DNA from: Candidatus Uhrbacteria bacterium
GTDB lineage: Bacteria; Patescibacteriota; Patescibacteriia; UBA9934; GWF2-40-263
Assembly: GCA_013204385.1 (NCBI GenBank)
Contig: JABMNY010000043.1
Coordinates: 1 to 33,747 of the forward strand
Direction: 5' to 3'
DNA length: 33,747 nt
Below, one piece after another: positions 15,568-21,760 of this stretch (position 1 is its first letter; every line of letters begins with the position of its first letter). The notes beneath the pieces are model-generated. The model was not told the origin of the DNA. It saw nothing but the letters and a program-made list of their open reading frames with translations, and ran no database searches. The position numbers and the translations under genes were made by a program.

Positions 15568-16125
15568 TCAGTCGTCTTTGTCGCCTGCGCCAAATACCGC
15601 CATCGCGAGAACTGGCAGTGTCACCCATGCAGCTTTTGCAATATCCCCCATAAAAATGGCCTGTGTGATAGGTGAAAGCACACTCGCTAAATCCGCCGGA
15701 AAGAATGAGAGTGTTACGCTTATTAACAAACCAACGTGCAAAAATGAATAGATCATCACCTGCCAAAACTTTCCTTGTTTTGAGCCATTATGACTAAATG
15801 CATTAATAAGAGCAGAGTGGGAAAGAAAGAAAAAAAGCAGAATAAACACCCCTAAGAAAAACGAGATACGTAGAGCGAAGGTGTCATTCACTGAAATCCC
15901 TGCTTTGAACTCTGTTAAGAACGGCATCTGATTCACAATCGCAAGGGCCATGTAAATAGACACAAGAATCACAATGATCCGATCTCTCCCTAAAGAAATT
16001 CCATAAATGAGCGATGCAACAACAAAGAACAGGATGATAAACAAATCCCATGATGGCTGAAGCCAATTTACATTATTCACCGCCGCCAAGACGGTTTCTT
16101 GATCAAAAATCGCAGTTTGAATCAT
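15568..16125 (-). CDS. Unknown multi-pass membrane protein
   Basis: 185 residues with about five hydrophobic helices: WDLFIILFFVVASLIYGISL, IIVILVSIYMALAIVNQM, ISFFLGVFILLFFFLSHSAL, VMIYSFLHVGLLISVTLSFF and AAWVTLPVLAMAVFG. A short extracellular-like N-terminus and an acidic C-terminus (GAGDKDD) flank them. No transporter or enzyme signature is visible. The start codon abuts one arm of a long inverted repeat (16126-16260), which puts its promoter inside or beyond that element. It ends shortly before the ECF sigma gene on the same strand (gap of about 77 bp), so read-through is possible. Confidence 0.8.
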   Translation of the reverse strand: MIQTAIFDQETVLAAVNNVNWLQPSWDLFIILFFVVASLIYGISLGRDRIIVILVSIYMALAIVNQMPFLTEFKAGISVNDTFALRISFFLGVFILLFFFLSHSALINAFSHNGSKQGKFWQVMIYSFLHVGLLISVTLSFFPADLASVLSPITQAIFMGDIAKAAWVTLPVLAMAVFGAGDKDD

Positions 16126-16260
16126 ACTCAGTAAAACAACTTCGAATTGGGTTCACTTAAGTACACCCAATGGAGGCTGAAAAATTCTATAGACTACTGA
16201 GAGGATAAAATCTTTTCTTGTTCATGACAAAAAGATTGTCGAAGTAGTTTTACTGAGCAT
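16126..16260. repeat. Inverted-repeat element (MITE-like or large hairpin)
   Basis: The left arm ACTCAGTAAAACAACTTCGA (16126-16145) is the near-perfect reverse complement of the right arm TCGAAGTAGTTTTACTGAGC (16239-16258), with two mismatches in 20. Just inside the left arm is a second palindrome, ATTGGGT...ACCCAAT (16146-16171). No gene is coded inside. The arms lie exactly between the membrane-protein start codon and a region upstream of the lipoprotein terminator. Confidence 0.55.
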
Positions 16261-16378
16261 ATCCTCCTAGATATAGAAGTAGTATATCACGTTGGAGAAA
16301 AAATAAGGTAAAAGAAACACCCCACCGACAGCAAGCCACCAGTGAGGTGAATCTTGCCGTAGGCGGGGTCAGCGCGGG
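16261..16378. other. Intergenic stretch holding a terminator for the lipoprotein gene
   Basis: No gene is seen. The right part holds a hairpin, ACCCC (16319-16323) with GGGGT (16365-16369), and inside it GCAAG (16331-16335) with CTTGC (16353-16357). On the minus strand a T-rich tract (TTTCTTTTACC...) follows, so it probably ends the lipoprotein transcript. Confidence 0.5.
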
Positions 16379-16864
16379 CTAGTTGAGGTTGTAGGGACCG
16401 AGGGAGCTCGGGTTGGGGTACTCGTCGCGCGAGCTGTAGATGTAGACCCAGAGATCCTCGAAACAATCATCTGCCTCTCCACCAATCTTGTTGCTATCAC
16501 CCCATGGGTTGCAGTAGACAACTGGCGCGGCCTGCGGATCAATCGCGACAGCAGGCAAACCGTAGCGAGGTGTGACTGAAGCATCACAGTAAACTTCAAT
16601 CAATTCGTCCGCCCCACCGTAGAGTTTGACCGCTCGGCTGGGGTCAGAGACGTCTTCGTAGTACGAAGCACTCCAGCTTGCCCCCCCATCATCGGAAGTC
16701 TGGAAACTGCAATACCCGGTCTGGATCTCGACCCAGGCGGCCCGCGGTCCAGTGTAGTTGGTGGGGTCGTTGCTGTTGTTGCTGTTGCCAGCATCAACAG
16801 ACTCAACCTCCATGGGTTGACAGCCAACGGTCAACAAAGAGAGAAGTATATAAGACAAACGCAT
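16379..16864 (-). CDS. Putative lipoprotein with one Asp-box-like motif
   Basis: The start at 16864 (161 residues) is chosen because GGAG lies 7 bases upstream and the product then begins with a normal lipoprotein signal, MRLSYILLSLLTVGC (lipobox LTVGC, C15). The 30 residues upstream in the same frame overlap the promoter and are not credible. The mature part has an Asn/Ser-rich linker (NSNNSNDPTN) and four further cysteines (YCSF, YCDA, YCNP, DCFED), probably forming two disulfides, and contains SDDGGASW, an Asp-box-like motif. The gene is more GC-rich than its neighbours and has its own TTGACA promoter and terminator. No family is recognised; a small secreted domain exposed on the surface is likely. 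Confidence 0.7.
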   Translation of the reverse strand: MRLSYILLSLLTVGCQPMEVESVDAGNSNNSNDPTNYTGPRAAWVEIQTGYCSFQTSDDGGASWSASYYEDVSDPSRAVKLYGGADELIEVYCDASVTPRYGLPAVAIDPQAAPVVYCNPWGDSNKIGGEADDCFEDLWVYIYSSRDEYPNPSSLGPYNLN

Positions 16865-16901
16865 TTGGGACTCCATACAATAACAAGTGCAGGAAAATCG
16901 C

Positions 16902-16925
16902 AACTTGCTGTCATGATGACAAGTT
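16902..16925 (-). promoter_or_regulatory. Dyad at the lipoprotein transcription start (possible operator or 5' hairpin)
   Basis: On the minus strand AACTTG...CAAGTT encloses TGTCA/TGACA with a central 3-nt loop. It overlaps the predicted start point (about 16919), so it could be an operator or a hairpin at the 5' end of the mRNA. Confidence 0.4.
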
Positions 16926-16954
16926 AATCTACCACAAAAACACCACATTGTCAA
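16926..16954 (-). promoter_or_regulatory. Promoter of the lipoprotein gene
   Basis: TTGACA (16949-16954), a 17-nt spacer and TAGATT (16926-16931) on the minus strand. The leader is about 55 nt and holds a dyad and the SD. Confidence 0.7.
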
Positions 16955-16975
16955 TGGTTTATGATAGATAGATAC

Positions 16976-17003
16976 AAAAAATAGCCTTAATCGGCTATTT
17001 TTT
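16976..17003. terminator. Terminator after the ftsL-like gene
   Basis: AAAAAATAGCC (16976-16986) and GGCTATTTTTT (16993-17003) with a 6-nt loop. T-runs occur on both strands. It ends the mraZ-rsmH-ftsL transcript only 22 bp before the lipoprotein promoter. Confidence 0.85.
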
Positions 17004-17030
17004 CAGAACTGAGCTTTGATGGTTTTTACG

Positions 17031-17396
17031 CTACTGAGCCATCGCAAATGTTGGTTTTGTGCCGTCGATGTAATTTGGCATTTCTGCTTTGATGAACCCA
17101 AGCATTTGTACAGACTCTGCAACATCGTTGAGAGACTGTGCCTTTCGTGTTTCAAGTTCTAAATTCTGATTCAAGAGCGAAAGTTCGTGAACCTGTGTTT
17201 CAAGATCTCGAATCTCATATCCCTTGGAGATTGTTGCGTTCACTTGAACGATATAAGACACCACTAGGAGTCCAAGAATAGCCAAAGAAATGATATTGAG
17301 AGCAACCACATGATCACGCACCCACGTTCGAATCGAAATACGATTTGAAACATGAACGGGCGAAAACGCAGCGGATTGTATTGCAACTGTGGACAT
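17031..17396 (-). CDS. ftsL: FtsL-like cell-division protein
   Basis: A 121-residue bitopic membrane protein. A short basic cytoplasmic part of about 30 residues is followed by one membrane helix (about 33-52, NIISLAILGLLVVSYIVQVN) and a coiled coil (GYEIRDLETQVHELSLLNQN, then LELETRKAQSLNDVAESVQM). This is the plan of FtsL/FtsB-type division proteins, which bridge the divisome to the cell-wall synthases. Sequence in this family is poorly conserved, so the call depends on the position directly after rsmH, where ftsL normally lies. The expected next genes (ftsI, mur genes) are missing; a terminator follows instead. No SD is seen. Confidence 0.75.
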   Translation of the reverse strand: MSTVAIQSAAFSPVHVSNRISIRTWVRDHVVALNIISLAILGLLVVSYIVQVNATISKGYEIRDLETQVHELSLLNQNLELETRKAQSLNDVAESVQMLGFIKAEMPNYIDGTKPTFAMAQ

Positions 17397-17440
17397 AGAT
17401 AGACAGTGGGGTGTCTATAACGATCTCAGTGAGATCCTCC

Positions 17441-18310
17441 TTAATTAAGACGTTCTGCCACACGCAATTTTGCACTTCGAGAACGAGGGTTCTCTAACTG
17501 CTCTTCACGTGAGGCAACAACAGGACGCTTCGTGACTACCTTGAGGGCCGGGGTCCCTTTGAAAAATTGTTTGATAATTCGGTCCTCAAGGGAGTGGAAG
17601 CTCAAAATGGCCAATCGACCACCGGGAGTCAGTAAGTTCACACAAATTGGGAGTGCACGCTCTAATTCGCCAAATTCATCGTTCACAGCGATTCTCAAGG
17701 CTTGAAACACTTGTGTTGCGGGATGCGTCTTGCCATGTTGATGCTTAAGTCCAGCAATCAAATTAGCAAGTTCCCCTGTACGAACAATTGGAGTTTCAGC
17801 TCGAGATGTCACGATTAACTGAGCGATTGGACGTGCGTCCTTTTCTTCACCATACAGTCTAAAAATGCGCGCTAATTCGTCTACTGACCACTCATTCACA
17901 ATCACCTCTGCGGTGAGCGTTTGAGTGCGGTCATAGCGCATGTCGAGCGGTCCATCGGACCGAAAGGAGAACCCACGTTCCGGATCATCCACATGAACTG
18001 AGGAAAATCCAAGATCTAAAAGTATTCCATTGACTTGCGTAAAACCGTACGTTTCAGCGTGTTTATCCATGTTGGCGTAGCTGTCGCATACGAGCGTCAC
18101 AGCATCACCGAATCCAGAAAGGCGTTCGCGCGCACGTTCAAGATTGGCTGCATCACGATCGATGCCTAGGAGACGGCCGCCAGGAAGGACATGTGACAAT
18201 AGGGTCGTCGCATGCCCTCCCAGCCCCACAGTGCCGTCTATCAATAGATGACTCGGCTCCGGTTTGAGATAGTTGCTTACCTCAGTAAGAAGGACAGGTT
18301 TGTGTTCCAT
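17441..18310 (-). CDS. rsmH: 16S rRNA (cytosine-1402-N4)-methyltransferase RsmH
   Basis: SAM-dependent methyltransferase that modifies C1402 of 16S rRNA, formerly MraW. The start is set at 18310 (289 residues), as MEHKPVLLTEVSNYL is the family N-terminus and GAAGGAGG lies 8 nt upstream; the frame extends to 18355 but that part is not family-like. The SAM motif is DGTVGLGGHA (near 24-33), followed by LGIDRDAANLERA and GILLDLGFSSVHVDDPERGF, then RSDGPLDMRYD, and near the end GGRLAILSFHSLEDRIIKQF. Length is normal (about 300). It is the second gene of a short dcw operon and is the only clearly core gene here with a strong SD. Confidence 0.96.
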   Translation of the reverse strand: MEHKPVLLTEVSNYLKPEPSHLLIDGTVGLGGHATTLLSHVLPGGRLLGIDRDAANLERARERLSGFGDAVTLVCDSYANMDKHAETYGFTQVNGILLDLGFSSVHVDDPERGFSFRSDGPLDMRYDRTQTLTAEVIVNEWSVDELARIFRLYGEEKDARPIAQLIVTSRAETPIVRTGELANLIAGLKHQHGKTHPATQVFQALRIAVNDEFGELERALPICVNLLTPGGRLAILSFHSLEDRIIKQFFKGTPALKVVTKRPVVASREEQLENPRSRSAKLRVAERLN

Positions 18311-18414
18311 AAATATGGCCTCCTTCTTATTAGTTGCCGAAGATTGAGGTTCCATTCAGGGAAAAAGGTTCAATTAAACCCCACATGGAACTTCAAACTT
18401 CGACATCCAATGAA

Positions 18415-18846
18415 TTAGATTCCGAGTTCTCCTAACTTTTCCGCGACCGCATCTGCATCGCTTTCGACCTTTTTCTTATATGACTCCCATTTCTCTTCAT
18501 CCCAAATCTCGAGCCGATCATACAGACCAGCGATCACAGACATTTTCTTCAACCCTGCGTACTGACGCAGATACTCTGGGAGGACAACTCTTCCCTGTTT
18601 GTCTAACTCCACGTCCATTGCACCCGCAAGCATGAGTCGGGCGAAGGCGCGTGAATTAGATTGCCCCAGGGGCAAACTCGCAAGCTTTTGCGCAAGCTTA
18701 CCCCACTCCTCCTTGGGGAACAGGAATAGAGATGAATCTAATCCTCGTGTGACAACGGCACCCTTTACAAGACTTTTGCGAAACTTTGAGGGAATCGCAA
18801 GACGTCCTTTGTCATCAATCGCATGTTTATACTCGCCTATAAACAT
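18415..18846 (-). CDS. mraZ: MraZ, DNA-binding regulator of the dcw cluster
   Basis: 143 residues made of two SpoVT/AbrB-like half-barrels. The first is FIGEYKHAIDDKGRLAIPSK (about 2-21), with the DNA-contacting KFRKSL. The second is DVELDKQGRVVLPEYLRQYA (about 78-97). The segment IAGLYDRLEIWDEEKWESYK closes the family pattern. MraZ binds GTGG-type direct repeats upstream of its own gene and represses the cell-division/cell-wall operon in E. coli. Here eight candidate boxes lie upstream (18915-18989). The gene is followed by rsmH and an ftsL-like gene. It lacks an SD, and its start is the family-typical MFIGEY. Confidence 0.96.
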   Translation of the reverse strand: MFIGEYKHAIDDKGRLAIPSKFRKSLVKGAVVTRGLDSSLFLFPKEEWGKLAQKLASLPLGQSNSRAFARLMLAGAMDVELDKQGRVVLPEYLRQYAGLKKMSVIAGLYDRLEIWDEEKWESYKKKVESDADAVAEKLGELGI

Positions 18847-18914
18847 AATGGGCCGTATCTCAAGTGGGAATTAAATAAAAGTGAGCACCGCTGAAAATCA
18901 TTTCTCAGCAATCC

Positions 18915-18989
18915 CCACTTTTCTCCACCTGCAACCATTCTATTCCACCAATTACCACTGGTCAACCAAACTTACCCACACCCACCCAA
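18915..18989 (-). promoter_or_regulatory. MraZ operator: eight boxes in 10-bp phase
   Basis: On the plus strand CCAC or a near match occurs at 18915, 18925, 18935 (CCAT), 18945 and 18955, each exactly 10 bp apart. After an 11-bp step three more follow at 18966 (CCAA), 18976 (CCAC) and 18986 (CCAA). On the coding strand these are GTGG boxes, the known MraZ target type. They end about 70 bp before mraZ and also lie just upstream of the divergent methyltransferase gene. Confidence 0.75.
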
Positions 18990-19022
18990 ACCCAATCTCC
19001 ATTTTTGAGTTAAAAAATGGGA

Positions 19023-19028
19023 TACAAT
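19023..19028 (+). promoter_or_regulatory. Possible -10 box of the methyltransferase gene
   Basis: TACAAT, 9 nt before the ATG at 19038, no good -35. Same geometry as cysS. It would overlap the longer ATG at 19017, favouring the later start. Confidence 0.35.
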
Positions 19029-19037
19029 TTATTTACT

Positions 19038-19589
19038 ATGAATACTTCCTTTTTTATACTCATTCTTTTGCTCACATTTTCTATTATCGCCTCGATTGCC
19101 TCCTTGACCCTTCTCATCCATCTTCTTTTTCCGATTCTTGCCGGTGGAGGACCTTATGTCCCCTCAAGTTTAGAGGAGGTTCAGATAATGATTCAACTCG
19201 CTGAAATCACTGATAGGGACCATGTCGCAGACCTTGGTTCAGGTGACGGACGAGTCGTCATCGCCGCAGCACAAGCTGGGGCGCGACACTGTGTGGGATA
19301 CGAGATCTATCCATCACTTGTAAGAACCGCATACAAAAATATTGCAGAACACAATCTTGGAGACCGTGTGCACATTAAAAAGCAATCGATGTGGGATGCG
19401 GATCTCTCGGGTATATCTGTCGTCTTCCTCTTTCAAATCCCCTATGCCCTCGATCGCATAAAAAAACTCCTTGAGATTCAACTGCCACCTGGAACAAGAA
19501 TCATCTCAAACAGTTTCAAAATACCCGGCTGGGAACCGAATATAACGAAAGGAACAATTCATCTCTATACAATAAAAGACGCTTCATAG
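19038..19589 (+). CDS. Membrane-anchored class I SAM-dependent methyltransferase
   Basis: 183 residues from ATG 19038. An N-terminal membrane helix (about 4-30, FFILILLLTFSIIASIASLT) continues into a short loop with GGGPYVPSS. The methyltransferase core has motif I, HVADLGSGDGRVVIAAAQ (about 61-78), then CVGYEIYPSLV (motif II, Glu binding the ribose). IFQIPYAL-like text (VVFLFQIPYALDRIKKLL) and GTRIISNSFKIPGW follow. Small Fkbm-like or RMT-like proteins of this plan occur in many bacteria, but the substrate is unknown. The earlier ATG at 19017 would place the -10 box inside the coding region. It is divergent from mraZ across the MraZ boxes, so MraZ may influence it. Confidence 0.85.
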   Translation: MNTSFFILILLLTFSIIASIASLTLLIHLLFPILAGGGPYVPSSLEEVQIMIQLAEITDRDHVADLGSGDGRVVIAAAQAGARHCVGYEIYPSLVRTAYKNIAEHNLGDRVHIKKQSMWDADLSGISVVFLFQIPYALDRIKKLLEIQLPPGTRIISNSFKIPGWEPNITKGTIHLYTIKDAS

Positions 19590-19597
19590 CGTCTTTT
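19574..19597. terminator. Bidirectional terminator
   Basis: AAAAGACGC (19574-19582), a 6-nt loop and GCGTCTTTT (19589-19597). The stem includes the last codons of the methyltransferase gene and separates it from the converging small membrane protein. Confidence 0.8.
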
Positions 19598-19626
19598 ATG
19601 TTTGTTTAATTTCATCGATACCGAAC

Positions 19627-19875
19627 CTATCTCAATATCTGTGCCATTGCGATTAATGCAATCGCGCTCCAGATCACATTTAATACGGCTGGTTGATAGT
19701 TCTTATCAGCAATCGCATCAATAATGATTCCAATACCCCCAAAAAAGTTCAGCAACTGATATTCAATAGATACAGGCTCAAGATATCCAAAACTCAACAG
19801 CCCATACGCCAATAAAATGAGTAAAACACCGATCCATCCAGCAATTTCTGTCAGATTCTCTAGTTGTGCATTCAT
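19627..19875 (-). CDS. CBU_0592-type small membrane protein
   Basis: 82 residues with three short hydrophobic helices: IAGWIGVLLILLAYGLLSFG, LLNFFGGIGIIIDAIADK and AVLNVIWSAIALIAMAQIL. The pattern 'AYxLLSFGYLEPxSxxYQLLNxxGG...YQPAxLNxIW' is that of the CBU_0592 family, whose function is unknown. It starts 7 bp after the uvrC stop and so is transcribed with uvrC. No SD is visible. Confidence 0.8.
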   Translation of the reverse strand: MNAQLENLTEIAGWIGVLLILLAYGLLSFGYLEPVSIEYQLLNFFGGIGIIIDAIADKNYQPAVLNVIWSAIALIAMAQILR

Positions 19876-19882
19876 ATAAAGT

Positions 19883-21211
19883 TTAGTTCTTTTTTGGAAT
19901 AAGACTCTTCGCTCTCACCGTGCGATGATATTTTACCGCAAAACGATGCGCTTCGTCTCGAGCTTTTTGAAACAGTTCCTTTCCGCGAGTTGCAGCACGC
20001 ACAAGCTCGGCATTATTTCGATCAAGCACAAGTCGATCCTGTTTGCGATCAAACCCTTTTGCCAACCCCACGATGGGAACAATCATCCTAAATTCATCCA
20101 ACACATCTTGAACACGATGAACTTGTGGCTTCCCTCCATCAATCACCATCACCTCAGGCAACGGCCAAGATGCAGGATACATCTGTGCACGCTTGAGGCG
20201 ACGTCGTATCACCTCTTCCATCATCGCCACATCATTTGGTCCTTCTACAGATTTAATCTTGAACTTTCGATACTTTTCCTTTGTTGGTAACCCATCTTCA
20301 AACACCACCATCGAACCCACAGCACTTGTTCCAGAAATGTTACTAATGTCGTACGCCTCAATTCTCCCTTCAAGATTAATGGCGCCCGTTGCGATCTCTT
20401 CAGAAAATGGAAGATCGTGGTCTTCTCTGGAAAGAAGCGCAATATCTTGGATATGTGCAAGCGCCCGCAGACGTCGTTGATACTCAGACGCATCTTCAAA
20501 CCGTAATTCTGTTGACGCACGCTTCATCTGTGTTTCAAGAGAGCGTTCAAGTCTCCCCTTTTTTCCTTCAAAAAAGTAAATGAATTGCCGAATATATTTT
20601 TTATACTCCGTTTGAGAGATTTTGCCTGAGCAGACTCCCGGACATTTCCCAATCTGAGAATTAAAACACCCCTTTGTACGCCCCGTAACTTCTGGAGGCT
20701 GACATACACTCCAAGGAATAATCTTTCGAATGAGTTCAAGTGCGATCTTCAGAGATCGACTGCTTGTGTACGGTCCAAATACGCGCAAAAATTTTTTCTT
20801 TGCAACGCCTGTGAGCGTTACTTGAAATGGGTTCACTCCCATCTGTTGTAATTCACGACCTCGCATCAAAATCGGACGAGGGAATGGTTCATTTGTTACG
20901 ACAAGATAGAGAAATGTTTTATCATCACGCTGAAGAATATTATACTTTGGCTTTAACGCTTTGATCTTATTGGCTTCCAAGACAAGAGCTTCAATCACGG
21001 TCGGTGTTTGGATATAGTCAATGAGCGCAATTTGAGAAACCATTTCTTCAATCCGTCTGTCATGCGCCTTTGTAAAATAGGATCCTACTCTGCGAGTCAA
21101 AGAAGTGGCCTTTCCCACATATAAAAGGAAACCGTTTTTATCATAATAGAGATACACCCCTGGAGCATCTGGAAGCTGTTGATGTTTTACCTTGATTTTT
21201 GTAGGGATCAT
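19883..21211 (-). CDS. uvrC: Excinuclease ABC subunit C, C-terminally shortened
   Basis: UvrC makes both incisions in nucleotide excision repair. Of the 442 residues, the GIY-YIG domain is intact (GVYLYY 18-23, LYVGKA 30-35). Four cysteines (C170, C182, C190, C194) match the Fe-S or metal cluster. The UVR motif spans about 225-258 and binds UvrB. The RNase H-like domain begins EAYDISNISGTSAVGS (D288), with MVIDGGKPQVH (D358) and RDEAHRFAVKYHR (H422). It stops at RAKSLIPKKN. Usual UvrC proteins (about 600) continue with a segment carrying the last catalytic Asp and the (HhH)2 domain; both are absent here. No frameshifted remainder follows, since the next gene begins 7 bp later. 3' incision should work; 5' incision is in doubt. 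Confidence 0.9.
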   Translation of the reverse strand: MIPTKIKVKHQQLPDAPGVYLYYDKNGFLLYVGKATSLTRRVGSYFTKAHDRRIEEMVSQIALIDYIQTPTVIEALVLEANKIKALKPKYNILQRDDKTFLYLVVTNEPFPRPILMRGRELQQMGVNPFQVTLTGVAKKKFLRVFGPYTSSRSLKIALELIRKIIPWSVCQPPEVTGRTKGCFNSQIGKCPGVCSGKISQTEYKKYIRQFIYFFEGKKGRLERSLETQMKRASTELRFEDASEYQRRLRALAHIQDIALLSREDHDLPFSEEIATGAINLEGRIEAYDISNISGTSAVGSMVVFEDGLPTKEKYRKFKIKSVEGPNDVAMMEEVIRRRLKRAQMYPASWPLPEVMVIDGGKPQVHRVQDVLDEFRMIVPIVGLAKGFDRKQDRLVLDRNNAELVRAATRGKELFQKARDEAHRFAVKYHRTVRAKSLIPKKN

Positions 21212-21252
21212 AAGGTAGGCTTCTGGAAGGATTTGTTCTTAACTTTGTCACT

Positions 21253-21720
21253 ATGAAGTCTTTATTTTTTCTCTCTTTAGCGCTCATACTCACGGGTGCA
21301 GGATGCACTTCTGATCCAAGCTTACTTGATATAAGTGATTTGAGTGTCACAACCTCCTCTGGATCAACAATCACACAAAAGATTGATACGAATTCAGCAA
21401 CAACCACAGAAGATGGAGTCGTTGTGACAGAAATTATGCTTGGAGATCCAGCGGACGTGGAACTCGATATGGAAAGTGGGAACTTCTTTTTCTCCCCAAG
21501 CGAAATCACTGTTTCTCAAGGAGATACCGTTGCCATCACATTCACAAAAAACTCAGGCACGCATACGTTTGTCATCGATGAACTGAACGCAAAGTTCGAA
21601 ATTGCAGAAGGTGAAACATATTACTTTACCGTCCCTGAAGAAGCAGGATCATACGCATTCTACTGTGATATCGGCTCACATCGATCATTCGGCATGGAAG
21701 GCACACTCATTGTAAAATAA
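21253..21720 (+). CDS. Cupredoxin-domain lipoprotein
   Basis: 155 residues. A lipoprotein signal ends at C18 (lipobox LTGAGC), followed by a Ser/Thr-rich linker of about 45 residues and a C-terminal cupredoxin domain (about 75-155). Copper ligands are in place: H104 (SGTHTFVID), C138 (FYCDIG), H143 and M148, the type I blue-copper set His-Cys-His-Met. The protein should sit on the outer face of the membrane and carry one copper ion, either as an electron carrier or a copper store. The window also has a copper ATPase (31942 onward), though not adjacent. Convergent with the M23 lipoprotein. No SD. Confidence 0.88.
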   Translation: MKSLFFLSLALILTGAGCTSDPSLLDISDLSVTTSSGSTITQKIDTNSATTTEDGVVVTEIMLGDPADVELDMESGNFFFSPSEITVSQGDTVAITFTKNSGTHTFVIDELNAKFEIAEGETYYFTVPEEAGSYAFYCDIGSHRSFGMEGTLIVK

Positions 21721-21725
21721 GCATT

Positions 21726-21759
21726 AAAACGGGGCAGAATGGAACTTCCCCGTTTTTTT
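21726..21759. terminator. Bidirectional terminator
   Basis: AACGGGG...CCCCGTT stem (21728-21734, 21748-21754) with A- and T-runs outside, between the converging cupredoxin and M23 genes. Confidence 0.8.
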
Positions 21760-21760
21760 A

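Noticed and set aside
17940-17970. CGGTCC/GGACCG palindrome in rsmH
   Set aside because: It encodes the conserved RSDGPLDMR motif and needs no other explanation.
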